64,000 bases of DNA from JANQPX01 sp050633905 (GCA_050633905.1 JBOEHJ010000013.1:124001-188000); one strand, 5' to 3'; positions 49,418 through 58,103 are shown, counted from the first letter of the stretch. Program-made: numbers and translations. Notes: a model not told the origin generated them from the sequence alone.

Positions 49418-51103
49418 TTGAACGACAAATCGACAAGGCCTGCTTCTTGTCGTGAAAAAGGCGGAAGCGACTTGGCTGAAGAACGCTCATCGGTATTGAC
49501 GGTCGGACGGATCAAGCGTTCCCTCGATCTCGACGTCAGTGCTATCCTCATAGCCGAGCGTCTGGTCGGCGGGATTCTGGGCTGGGACAAGGTGGACTGG
49601 TCCGTCGTCGAATCCCATAGGAGCAGAAGGTTCTCCTTTGGCCGTCAGCGGCAAGACAACCTCTCCATTCACGATCAGCTCAAACCGTTCTTCGATCGCT
49701 GTGATCCTGGTCGAGGGGATTTTTCGGCGCTCAAGCCATCACCCGCCGTCAATCACAATCTCTCGAATTTGGTAAGGCTCCTTTGTTGTCATATCGGCGG
49801 GCACAGCCTTCCCGGAAGCAAAACAAATGGCAAGGTTTTTGAGCGAACAATCGAGCAGGAGCGTCTGCATCAACTGGTGATTGATCAGTTCCTTTGCCGT
49901 GTCGGCGACGATCCTGTTCTCGATGCACGCGCCGCGCGGCTGAAGGCGATCGCTGCGGCTGCGGAGAACGAACTTGAAAAGCATTTCGCCGATCTGATCA
50001 ATGATCATCTGGAGAAGAACTACCTGCCCGATGGTGTTCTGGATTCCCACAAGCATGCAAGCCTGCGTGATCAGGCGAGAAATCGGGTGGAGGCGGCGCG
50101 CGCTCTGAACGCGCGTGAACTCGCCGGTCTCTCGACACCCCATGGTGTGCTCGATGCTGAGGCCTTGATCAGAACAGAAATGGCCAAGATCCTGCTTGGG
50201 CGTTTTCCCTATATGCGCAATTACGAACTGATGCTGTTGGCGGAACTTGCCATGTTGCAACGACCGCTCGCGCCACGGTTCGTGCCGGATCGCATGCTTT
50301 CCAGCAGGGGGGGTGTAATCGATGCAGCACTAATCGAACAATGGGACGATGCGATCTCAAAGGCCGCATCGCGCCTTCACCCTCTTAAGAAGACGGGGGC
50401 AGCTTGGGATCGGACGCCTTTGCAAGACCGCAGTATCGCCATCTGCGGCAGCGGTCCATTGCCGCTGAGCGCGCTTTTTCTGCATCTCTTCGCCGGGACA
50501 AAGGTGATTCTGATCGATCAGGCCCCTGTAGCGATCGACCGCTCCAGACGGTTGATCAGCAATCTAGAACGGCTGGACGTCATCGCACCTGGCGCACTTA
50601 CGGTCAGAGAGCATGACGCCGGGCGCGTTTGTTTCTACGCCCCTGACATGCCGCCGCCGGCGGTAACGTCTGACGAGTCGTCGATGATCGCCTGCGATGC
50701 CGTGATGATTGCAAGCCTGGTCGATAGTACCGCGAAGACGACCATTGCCGACCAGGTCAGCCGTGACCCCAACGCGCCAGACCTCCTGATCATGCGCTCG
50801 GCAACGGGACTAAGCGCCAAGCTTGCCTACGACACCATCCCGACCCAGGTCGTGAGCAGGCGCGGGCTCGCCTATTGCGGCGAAGCCCTGCCAGCAACGC
50901 AGGTCGCCACCCGGTTGGATCGTATCAAGGCAATCCGCCAAGGAGTTGCGTGCATCACAAGCCCCGACGTCCTCGCCATCGCTCACCCCGATGTGGTCAA
51001 CACCACCGAGGTCTATCGCAAGATCCCAAGGATTGAGACGGGCACTGGTCTGACTATCGAAGATTGGATGGAATGGCTTCAGCTTGCAGGTCAGGGCAGC
51101 TGA
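49418..51103 (+). CDS. Nicotianamine-synthase-like protein with long N-terminal region
   Basis: The frame encodes up to 561 residues. The C-terminal 300 residues resemble nicotianamine synthase: RFPYMRNYELM at about 262-272 matches the FPYxxNY element, CGSGPLPLSALFLHLF at about 342-357 matches the SAM-loop GSGPLPLTS, VILIDQAPVAIDRSRRLI follows, and MRSATGLSAKLAYD near 457 matches the RSAxGxR element. The family joins aminobutyrate units from SAM into metal chelators; the bacterial member CntL makes staphylopine. The first 150-200 residues are unexplained and start choice is unclear (TTG 49418, TTG 49472 or later; no early ATG). It is divergent from an iron-binding protein. Confidence 0.75.
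   Translation: MNDKSTRPASCREKGGSDLAEERSSVLTVGRIKRSLDLDVSAILIAERLVGGILGWDKVDWSVVESHRSRRFSFGRQRQDNLSIHDQLKPFFDRCDPGRGDFSALKPSPAVNHNLSNLVRLLCCHIGGHSLPGSKTNGKVFERTIEQERLHQLVIDQFLCRVGDDPVLDARAARLKAIAAAAENELEKHFADLINDHLEKNYLPDGVLDSHKHASLRDQARNRVEAARALNARELAGLSTPHGVLDAEALIRTEMAKILLGRFPYMRNYELMLLAELAMLQRPLAPRFVPDRMLSSRGGVIDAALIEQWDDAISKAASRLHPLKKTGAAWDRTPLQDRSIAICGSGPLPLSALFLHLFAGTKVILIDQAPVAIDRSRRLISNLERLDVIAPGALTVREHDAGRVCFYAPDMPPPAVTSDESSMIACDAVMIASLVDSTAKTTIADQVSRDPNAPDLLIMRSATGLSAKLAYDTIPTQVVSRRGLAYCGEALPATQVATRLDRIKAIRQGVACITSPDVLAIAHPDVVNTTEVYRKIPRIETGTGLTIEDWMEWLQLAGQGS
49487..49792 (-). other. Possible minus-strand small gene interrupted by one TGA
   Basis: Opposite the doubtful N-terminal part of the nicotianamine-synthase-like gene, a minus frame from ATG 49792 runs MTTKEPYQIREIVIDGG, a TGA at 49739-49741, then continues in the same frame with ELIVNGEVVLPLTAKGEP and GFDDGPVHLVPAQNPADQT to a stop at 49487. 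The acidic, varied composition looks more protein-like than the opposite strand here. It may be a small pseudogene; if so, the nicotianamine-synthase-like protein starts later than 49800. Confidence 0.25.
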
Positions 51104-51131
51104 ACCCAATTCCATCCTACCTGGATCCGGT

Positions 51132-52658
51132 CTAGTGGAGGGACTTTTCGATACGGCGCAGGATATCTTGAAAGCTGAAACTCATGCTCGGCTTTTTGGT
51201 TTCGCGACGGACTTGATTGGCTCGCTCGATGCGTTGCTCGACGAGTTTTGCAAATGCTTCGGACAGGTCCTTCCGTTCTGCAAGAACTGATCGCAGACAG
51301 TTCATGTCGATGCGGATCAAGGTGGCGTCGGTCAGCGCCGTGAACTTGAGGAATGACGGGACATTCGTCAGCATCGAGGCGATGCCGAAGTATTCGCCGG
51401 GAACCAGTTGATCGATCGGCTTGACCGTGCCTTGAGGGGTCATGATGCTGGTCTCGACAACGCCGCTCGTAATGATGTCGACGCCTGGAGCAATCACCCC
51501 CTCATTTAAAATAACGGACCCGGCATCGTAGATGTTGGTCACGCTCTTCGACACCAGCTTGGCCAATTCATCCTCCTCCAACAGGGCGCCGATATCGAGC
51601 GCCTTCATCGCGAGCAAAGGCGTTGGCGGTTCGGCCATCGTGGCCTCGACCGTGCGCGTTAGATGATGCCGCATCATTGGCGAAGGCTGAATGCCTGCCT
51701 TCTTGAACCCATGATGGATTTCTCGAAACAGCTCCTCCCGCCCAGCGAACATGGAAATGTAGTTCGGAAAATGAACCCAGACCATGTAGGTGTAAGGAAC
51801 TGTGGAGGCATCTATCAGCCGCACGACCGGTAATGGCATCTTTTGAATTTTCCTGCATTTGAGCGCCGCGTCCAACAGCAAAGCTTTGGCGAAACGCGGG
51901 TCGACCTCTGCTGGAACTTTGATCTCGTACCATGGCGAGAACCGATGATTTGATCCGTGAAGGTTTTTGAAACCCTGTGCGGCTAACGCGCCGTTGGGGA
52001 TGACGAGTGTTGTGTTGTCCCAAGCGCGCAATCGGGTCGCCCGCCAGTTGATGTCGATCACTTGTCCCTGGCGGCCGTCTTCCAGTTCGATCCATTCACC
52101 AAGCCGAAAGGGATGTTCGATGCTAAGAGCGATGCCCGAAAAGAGATCACCTAGGGTCCGTTGCATGGCGAAAGCGACGACCGCAGCGACCGCACCGGTG
52201 GACACATACAGGCCGGTGATCGAATAACCCTTGGCGGCAAGGAAAGCGAGAAGGCCAAGAAACAACATCCCGCCGAACAGAAGGCCGCGCTCCAGGCCCG
52301 GCTGATAGGTGCCGACGTCGTATCTTGACCTTGAGAGAATCCAGAGCTCAAAGAAATGCGCAACGAACCAGGCGATCGACAGGAAGACGCTGAGATGGAC
52401 GAGAAATCCGACGTTTTCCGCAAGACCCGCAACATCAAGCCAAGTCAGGACTGTCTTGGCGAGGCTTCCGAGGCAGATCAGGGCAAGGGGTGTCAACAGC
52501 AGATCGATCGATGCCAAAACCCGCATCCGCAGGCTGGCCACGGAACCATCTCGCAGCACACGCCTCGCGACCAACCAGATGAGGTAAACCATGATGATCG
52601 TTGCGGTGAACCATCCGTTACGGTCCGCCAAGCGATCAATCAGATCGAGCATGTTCAT
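51132..52658 (-). CDS. MscS-family mechanosensitive channel with C-terminal CNB-like domain
   Basis: This 508-residue membrane protein has about five N-terminal helices and then the MscS pore and beta domains (TGLYVSTGAVAAVVAFAMQRTL, shown in part; GIALSIEHPFRLGEWIEL, TTLVIPNGALAAQGFKN). A C-terminal domain of about 130 residues resembles a cyclic-nucleotide-binding fold (AGSVILNEGVIAPGVDIITSG, shown in part; PGEYFGIASML). The phosphate-binding cassette lacks the usual GE...RxA residues (here GIASMLTNVPSFLKF), so ligand binding is doubtful. It should open under membrane tension to release ions. Confidence 0.87.
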   Translation of the reverse strand: MNMLDLIDRLADRNGWFTATIIMVYLIWLVARRVLRDGSVASLRMRVLASIDLLLTPLALICLGSLAKTVLTWLDVAGLAENVGFLVHLSVFLSIAWFVAHFFELWILSRSRYDVGTYQPGLERGLLFGGMLFLGLLAFLAAKGYSITGLYVSTGAVAAVVAFAMQRTLGDLFSGIALSIEHPFRLGEWIELEDGRQGQVIDINWRATRLRAWDNTTLVIPNGALAAQGFKNLHGSNHRFSPWYEIKVPAEVDPRFAKALLLDAALKCRKIQKMPLPVVRLIDASTVPYTYMVWVHFPNYISMFAGREELFREIHHGFKKAGIQPSPMMRHHLTRTVEATMAEPPTPLLAMKALDIGALLEEDELAKLVSKSVTNIYDAGSVILNEGVIAPGVDIITSGVVETSIMTPQGTVKPIDQLVPGEYFGIASMLTNVPSFLKFTALTDATLIRIDMNCLRSVLAERKDLSEAFAKLVEQRIERANQVRRETKKPSMSFSFQDILRRIEKSLH

Positions 52659-52811
52659 CTATACCAACTCACTTTTGGTTCCTTGTCGTGATGTTAAAAG
52701 GTCTTCTTTATTACAGATAGGAAGCGAGAACTTTTCTCAGACGGCTCGCCATCTTATGGCTTGGCAAGATTGGCTGCGATGGCTGGATCGAACGATCGGT
52801 AGAAAATTCGG

Positions 52812-53213
52812 TCACGCCGGGCTTGATTTGTCCCGTCGGTAGGCGACCCAAAAAGCCGGGATCAGCATCGATGCGATCAGAAACGAATAATAGCACATGG
52901 GGATGCCAGTCGGTGATTGGGGGCATGTTTCACGGCCCAGGATCTCCATGGTCGAACCGGTCAGTGCGAGAAGAAAAACCGGTAACCATCCCAGGAGAAA
53001 CAGCCAGGATAAACGACGCGGCGCCATCACGGCCGACACGGCCATCGCCACGTAGCAGATCATCACGAGGTAACAAGCTGGAATGGCGCCGAGGGTGGGG
53101 CAGGCGTTACCCGCATGCCATTGGTTGATGACCACAGGCGCAAGTCCATAAAGGACCGATGCCGTCACGGTCAGAATGAACCCGCGCGACAACCACCTCA
53201 GCCACATCATCAA
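52812..53213 (-). CDS. Four-helix membrane protein with duplicated Cys motif
   Basis: The 133-residue protein has four predicted membrane helices. A motif of the form CPxxxxxIPxCY occurs twice, as ACPTLGAIPACYLVM and TCPQSPTGIPMCYYSF, each followed by a helix, which suggests an internal duplication of a two-helix unit. The paired cysteines could form disulfides or bind metal on the outer face. It overlaps the upstream FG-GAP gene by four bases and is the last gene of a three-gene operon. No known family is recognised with confidence. Confidence 0.7.
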   Translation of the reverse strand: MMMWLRWLSRGFILTVTASVLYGLAPVVINQWHAGNACPTLGAIPACYLVMICYVAMAVSAVMAPRRLSWLFLLGWLPVFLLALTGSTMEILGRETCPQSPTGIPMCYYSFLIASMLIPAFWVAYRRDKSSPA

Positions 53214-54829
53214 GGATCGGCGAAGACGATGGTCTCGTTTTGGAATGAGCCTGTCCGCTCGTCGGTGTCGCCTGTTATGTAACGTAGCGCGACTTTGGTC
53301 GCCTTTTGATCACCGAGCCCGGCAATGATGATGTGCGATGAGTCTGACGCAAGCCCTTCACCGGAGACATAGGGCTTGAACAATTCCGTGCCGTCCTCGA
53401 GCGTGATGGTGACCATCGCGCCGATCGATGTGATGTCGCGCGGCAGGGCAACCTTTAGAAAACCGTTCGTGCCATCACCATTGCTGAGAAACACTTTCGA
53501 GCGGCCGGCGATGTTGACATGGACGATGTCGGGACGACCATCGCCGTTGAAGTCCGACGTTACCGGGGCAATCGAATAGCGCTTGTTGACCACGCCTGCT
53601 TGCGCACCAACTTCGGCAAACTCACCCGCCGGTGTTTGCACCAGAAGCCGGCCTGGCAGACGTAGGAACGGCACTTTGTGGAAGGGTGCGGTTACGAAGT
53701 TCTGGGACACCAGCAAATCTTCGCGGCCATCCAGGTTTAGGTCTTCGAAGGCAGCACCCCAGGCGAATTCGTAATCCGCAAGTTTTGCATCGGCGGCGAC
53801 ATCCTCGAACGACATGCCGCCTTGATTACGGAACAATAGCCATTTCCAATTATGTTGCTGATCATCGCGCAAATCACCCTTCACCATGAAATGGGGCGGG
53901 CTCGAGCCGACATTGGAAAAGAAGAAATCGACAAGGCCGTCATTGTCGTAGTCCCCGATGGCGATGCCCATAGGGTAGGCGTAGTCGGTAGAGTTGGGAT
54001 TGGGCACTTCGCTGAACTTACCGCTGCCGTCATTCTCCCAGGTTTTGACCTGACCGGTATCATGGGCGACGATCAGATCGAGATCGTCATCGAGATCGGC
54101 ATCAATGAAGGTCGCTTGAAATGTATTATGTTTGTAGGCGAGACCTCGCTCTGCTGTCTGGTCCTCGAAGCTGTTGTCACCGCGATTGATCAAGAGCGCA
54201 CTGGTGCCGCCATAGCCCTCCTTGTTGAAGATATTCAGACCCTCAACCAGATCGCTGCGGATATAGCCGCTGACATACATGTCGAAATGCCCATCCGCAT
54301 TGATGTCGGCCACGGCAACCGAGAGCGCTGTGGTGTCATCGAGCAAGGGGGCTTCGAGCCTTTGCCCTGTGAAGCTGCCGCCTTCATTTGTGTACAGCCA
54401 GATGCCTGATGGCCTGGTGACGATCAGGTCCTGCGTGCCGTTCCTGTCGACATCAAGGACCAGGGCACCGAGGCTGGAACTGCCCTCGGTTTTCTCGATG
54501 CCGGCGGCCTTCGGCAAGATGTCAAAGCCTTCGCCATTGAACTTGTACAGAACATCCATCTGGCCGTGGCCGCCGCCGATAAACAACTCGTCGACGCCAT
54601 CATCGTCGATATCGATCGCAGCGCCGCCCGTGAATGGTAACGAGGTCGCATCGCTGTGACTTTGTTCCTTTGAAAGCTCCAATTCGGTGAAGGTTGGAAT
54701 GTCGGTGCCGGCCAGGTCGACGTCATAATCGATCTGCCGATCGAGGATCGCCCGCACCGCCACGACTGCCGCCATCATCACGACGAGCGCGATGATCCCG
54801 ATAAAGCCGTATTTCAGGATCTTGATCAT
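53210..54829 (-). CDS. Membrane-anchored FG-GAP/VCBS-repeat protein, CRTAC1-like
   Basis: The 539-residue protein has one N-terminal membrane anchor (YGFIGIIALVVMMAAVVAV) and an extracytoplasmic beta-propeller with at least seven calcium-type loops, such as DIDDDGVDELF, DVDRNGTQDLI, DINADGHFDMY, DYDNDGLVDFF, DLNLDGREDLL and DFNGDGRPDIV. A C-terminal ASPIC/UnbV-like segment follows (KVALPRDITSIGAMVTITL). Such propellers mediate protein or glycan binding at the cell surface. It overlaps both neighbours by four bases, so the three membrane proteins probably act together. Confidence 0.85.
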   Translation of the reverse strand: MIKILKYGFIGIIALVVMMAAVVAVRAILDRQIDYDVDLAGTDIPTFTELELSKEQSHSDATSLPFTGGAAIDIDDDGVDELFIGGGHGQMDVLYKFNGEGFDILPKAAGIEKTEGSSSLGALVLDVDRNGTQDLIVTRPSGIWLYTNEGGSFTGQRLEAPLLDDTTALSVAVADINADGHFDMYVSGYIRSDLVEGLNIFNKEGYGGTSALLINRGDNSFEDQTAERGLAYKHNTFQATFIDADLDDDLDLIVAHDTGQVKTWENDGSGKFSEVPNPNSTDYAYPMGIAIGDYDNDGLVDFFFSNVGSSPPHFMVKGDLRDDQQHNWKWLLFRNQGGMSFEDVAADAKLADYEFAWGAAFEDLNLDGREDLLVSQNFVTAPFHKVPFLRLPGRLLVQTPAGEFAEVGAQAGVVNKRYSIAPVTSDFNGDGRPDIVHVNIAGRSKVFLSNGDGTNGFLKVALPRDITSIGAMVTITLEDGTELFKPYVSGEGLASDSSHIIIAGLGDQKATKVALRYITGDTDERTGSFQNETIVFADP

Positions 54830-55485
54830 GTTGAAACTCCGTGAAACGAGCGCGCTGCGATGAGCGTCGAGATAGTGAACAAGACGAAGTAAGCGACGTT
54901 CAGGGCGATTGGCATCAAGTATTTGCCAATGTCGGGGGTCAGAAAGAAGATTAGGAAACAGGCGACAATCAGGAGGACAGGGTTAAAGACTGCCATCCAG
55001 CGAGGATAGTGGCTCCGTCCGGTCAGTGTGAGCCAAACGAAGATGATGGAAAGAGCCAAAATGGCGATCCGAACGATCGTCAAAAGGTTCTCATAGCGCA
55101 GCTCATAAAGAGCTAATCCCGATGCCAGGCCACTGTCTGAAGCTGTGTTGACGATCATCGCAGCCGTGGCGCGCGAGCCGATCCAGACGGCGCCGACGAT
55201 GCATCCATAAGCCATCACGAAGAATGCCAGCTTTGCCCAGAAATGATTGGCCGGTTGCAGCATGAGATGAATGTGCCATGCACCCAGCACATAGAGCGGT
55301 GCGCCCAACACACCGATGAAATGCCCGATGGTCGCTTGAAACTCGCTGACGCCCCTTAGGAAATCAAAATCCTGGCCGTATCGCGCGAGTGGATCGAAAT
55401 GCAGCAGGAATTCACCGAGGCCCACAAGTGCAGCCGCCAGCATACCGATTGCGCCGGTTGAAATCGCCACCTGTCGTCCCGTCAT
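54826..55485 (-). CDS. Six-helix integral membrane protein
   Basis: The 219-residue protein has six hydrophobic helices (for example TGAIGMLAAALVGLGEFL, IGVLGAPLYVLGAWHIHLM and VAYFVLFTISTLIAA). His and Asp residues are placed near helix ends (LHFDPLARYG, GAWHIH). It may belong to a DUF group of small polytopic proteins, but this is not certain. It is the first gene of the three-gene operon with the FG-GAP protein and the duplicated-motif protein, and is divergent from a response regulator across a 254-base gap. Confidence 0.7.
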   Translation of the reverse strand: MTGRQVAISTGAIGMLAAALVGLGEFLLHFDPLARYGQDFDFLRGVSEFQATIGHFIGVLGAPLYVLGAWHIHLMLQPANHFWAKLAFFVMAYGCIVGAVWIGSRATAAMIVNTASDSGLASGLALYELRYENLLTIVRIAILALSIIFVWLTLTGRSHYPRWMAVFNPVLLIVACFLIFFLTPDIGKYLMPIALNVAYFVLFTISTLIAARSFHGVST

Positions 55486-55739
55486 GCCGTCCCCTCATCG
55501 AACCTCGTTGCCCATCTACGCCAATTTCTTCCCAGTCATGCCATCAAAGAAAGGAGCGCAGCGTCGATGCGTTTGATGCTCGATCATCGACTGTGGTTAC
55601 AGGAACATCGAAAGAGTCCAATCGTGATTTTTCACGATTTGAAAAGAACAGTCGCATGTGGCGAAAGATTTGAGCCGTAACGTTCTGGGGACCCGCAGCT
55701 TCCAAGCTATCGACGCGACCCAAGTCAGGAGGACAGTCG

Positions 55740-56429
55740 GTGACTACCACGAGCAAGATCCTTATCGTCGAGCAGGATGCTGCATTATGCGAATCCCTTG
55801 CTGAGCAGCTGGAGCTCAATGAGAATTTTACCGCTTTCAAAGCGGATACCGGCAAGCAAGCATGCGAATTGGCGGAGTATCATCATTTTTCGGTCATTCT
55901 GATGGAGGTCACTCTACCTGATGCCGATGGTCGTGATATCTGCCGTTTGATGCGTCGCCAGGGCGTCAAAACGCCCATCATGCTGATGACCACTTATGAT
56001 AGCGATGCCGATAAAATTCTTGGCCTGGACAGCGGTGCTAGCGACTATATCGTCAAGCCTTTTCGTCTCGGCGTGCTACTTGCTCGAATTCGTGCCCATC
56101 ACCGTCAGTTTGAGTATTCCGATGATGCCAGCTTTCCGATCGGCCCCTATACGTTCCGCCCGAGCACCAAACTTCTGACCGATGCGAAAACCGACAAGAA
56201 GATTCGTCTGACCGAGAGAGAGGTGGCGATCCTCAAATATCTCTACCGCTTAGATGATCGACCCGCGCCGCGACCGGTGCTTCTGCGCGAAATTTGGGGC
56301 TACAACACCAGCGTAACAACGCATACCGTCGAGACGCATGTCTATCGGCTTCGGCAAAAAATCGAAGCGAACCCAAGTAAAGCAGAGATCTTGGTCACCG
56401 AACGGAAAGGTTATCGCCTCGTTCGCTAG
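55740..56429 (+). CDS. OmpR-type response regulator lacking the phospho-acceptor Asp
   Basis: The 229-residue protein has a receiver domain and a C-terminal winged-helix DNA-binding domain (LTEREVAILKYLYRLDD, TVETHVYRLRQKIEANP). The acidic pair (E11, D13), the Thr in MLMTTYD and Lys in YIVKPFRL are present, but the site where Asp is expected is Glu56 (ILMEVTLPD). That could lock the protein in an active-like state or free it from phosphorylation. The GTG start at 55740 is backed by AGGAGG seven bases upstream. No kinase gene is adjacent. It may control the divergent membrane operon. Confidence 0.88.
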   Translation: MTTTSKILIVEQDAALCESLAEQLELNENFTAFKADTGKQACELAEYHHFSVILMEVTLPDADGRDICRLMRRQGVKTPIMLMTTYDSDADKILGLDSGASDYIVKPFRLGVLLARIRAHHRQFEYSDDASFPIGPYTFRPSTKLLTDAKTDKKIRLTEREVAILKYLYRLDDRPAPRPVLLREIWGYNTSVTTHTVETHVYRLRQKIEANPSKAEILVTERKGYRLVR

Positions 56430-56497
56430 TGGTATGACCACGTCATTTGAAGTGCCACGGCAGTCATAGAAAGCGGCAAGGAAATCAAGGCCGGTCG

Positions 56498-56875
56498 CTA
56501 ACCATCTGTCCCGTCATCGTTCTCATCGGGCCGAGGTCGGCTATTCGAAGTCTTGGTGCTAGAACTTTCGAGAGATGTGGTTGGGGACGCCACTTGGGCA
56601 GGTTGCCCTGATTTCGATGCGGATAATTGATAGGAAACCGCGCCGTATGTCGCCACACAATAGGGAACGATGAATGTCAGGAGCACTTTGAGCACATTCA
56701 CATCGCCGCCTGCGATAAGGACGTCACCCTGGTTGATAGCGTTCAGGATGACGCCGACGACTAAGGCGACAAAGAAAGATCGACGTGGGACCCCGCCGGT
56801 TACGCATGAATGAAAGACCCTACGCAATGTTTTTGCAAAAGACTTTGACTTTGCCCAATACATCAGGGCAACCAT
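56498..56875 (-). CDS. nrtS: NrtS-like nitrate/nitrite transport protein
   Basis: The 125-residue protein has the NrtS core: PRRSFFVALVVGVILNAINQ, GDVLIAGGDVN, and LKVLLTFIVPYCVATYGAVS, forming two membrane helices. A Ser/Pro/Asp-rich C-terminal tail of about 40 residues follows, longer than usual. NrtS proteins are associated with nitrate and nitrite uptake in some bacteria, though few have been studied. No nitrate reductase genes are nearby. The start is uncertain (ATG 56875 or an internal ATG four codons on). Confidence 0.75.
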   Translation of the reverse strand: MVALMYWAKSKSFAKTLRRVFHSCVTGGVPRRSFFVALVVGVILNAINQGDVLIAGGDVNVLKVLLTFIVPYCVATYGAVSYQLSASKSGQPAQVASPTTSLESSSTKTSNSRPRPDENDDGTDG

Positions 56876-56993
56876 CGTGACGTGATCGGGCGCATGATCC
56901 GAATGCCGATCATGTTGCTAACTCCAATTCGCAGCTCATGCTTTTTGTGGCGTGTCGACGACCGGTAAGCCCGAGAGCGTAGGGAACCTACTT

Positions 56994-58103
56994 TTAGCCA
57001 TTATGTTGGGGACCGATATTTCTGAACATGGCATCGAGGTCGATGGTTGAGCGCTGGCCAAGATCGGCGAAATGCTGTCCGAGCCAAGTCTCGGCCGTTT
57101 CCCGGCCGATGTCGCGCAAATGGGTTAAAAATGCCCATTCAGCATTCAGTTTCGACGACGCACCCAGTGGCTTGAGGGCATCCTGATTTTCAACGATATG
57201 GATATTCAGTCGCCGATAATGCAGCGGATCAAGCTTGCCTTCTGCGAGCAGGCGGCGAACGAAATCAACCGCACGAAGTTCTTTCAGGAGGCTGCCGTTG
57301 AAGGTGATCTCGTTGATCCGGTTGAGAATTTCCTGAGCGGTTTTTGGCGCTCCCTTACGCTCGATCGGGTTGATCTGGATGATCACAATGTCGTCGGTGG
57401 CCTCGACATGATAAAAAGGAAACAGCGCCGGGTTGCCCATATACCCACCGTCCCAATAGGGCACGCCGTCGATCTCGACAGCCTGGAACATGAGGGGCAA
57501 GCAGGCCGATGCCATCACCATGTCAACGGTCAGTGTTTTGCGATCGAAGACCTTGACCCGGCCGGTTTCAACATTGGTCGCGGAGATGAAGATCTTCAAC
57601 CTGTCGCAGCCCTGTACTCGATCGAAGTCGACCTTCTCGGTGAGCACGTCACGCAGGGGATTATAGTCAAAGGGGTTGAGCTGGTAGGGCGATACCAAGC
57701 GCGATAGCGCGTCGGACATATGATAGCCGAGCGAGTTGTCCAGGCTCCAATTGTTCATATAAGCATCGATCGGTGAGCGTTTGATCGGGCTATGTCGGGA
57801 GGCGTCGCTGACCGTTTTCCAGAATTCGTGGAGGCAAGCGCGCGCACCGTCCACACCATCCCGCATCATGCCGTCCGCTAATACAACGGCGTTCATGGCG
57901 CCAGCGGATGTCCCGCTGATGGCGCTGATGTTGATCCGGCCGTCTTCCAAAATCCGATCGAGCACGCCCCAGGTGAAGGCGCCATGGGCGCCACCACCTT
58001 GAAGTGCGAGACTGATACATCTGGGAGTCGTCGCCTTGCTGGTTCTGCGGCCGCCATTAGTTTTCGAGCGAGTGCCATTTGCTTTGGCAGGTTTGCCTGT
58101 CAT
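56994..58103 (-). CDS. Patatin-like phospholipase
   Basis: The product of about 369 residues has the patatin catalytic dyad: oxyanion loop ALQGGGAHGAFTWGVLD, nucleophile Ser in AISGTSAGAMNAV and Asp in YWDGGYMGNPALFP. A Lys/Arg/Thr-rich N-terminal segment of about 30 residues precedes the domain. ATG 58103 overlaps the bdhA stop as ATGA. A patatin directly after bdhA is frequent in Alphaproteobacteria and suggests a role in lipid or polyhydroxybutyrate-related hydrolysis. Confidence 0.9.
   Translation of the reverse strand: MTGKPAKANGTRSKTNGGRRTSKATTPRCISLALQGGGAHGAFTWGVLDRILEDGRINISAISGTSAGAMNAVVLADGMMRDGVDGARACLHEFWKTVSDASRHSPIKRSPIDAYMNNWSLDNSLGYHMSDALSRLVSPYQLNPFDYNPLRDVLTEKVDFDRVQGCDRLKIFISATNVETGRVKVFDRKTLTVDMVMASACLPLMFQAVEIDGVPYWDGGYMGNPALFPFYHVEATDDIVIIQINPIERKGAPKTAQEILNRINEITFNGSLLKELRAVDFVRRLLAEGKLDPLHYRRLNIHIVENQDALKPLGASSKLNAEWAFLTHLRDIGRETAETWLGQHFADLGQRSTIDLDAMFRNIGPQHNG

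Noticed and set aside
49739..50260. Minus-strand 173-residue frame opposite the nicotianamine-synthase-like gene
   Set aside because: Most of it opposes the well-supported C-terminal domain and lacks any domain-like pattern; only its last 17 codons could belong to a small minus-strand gene.
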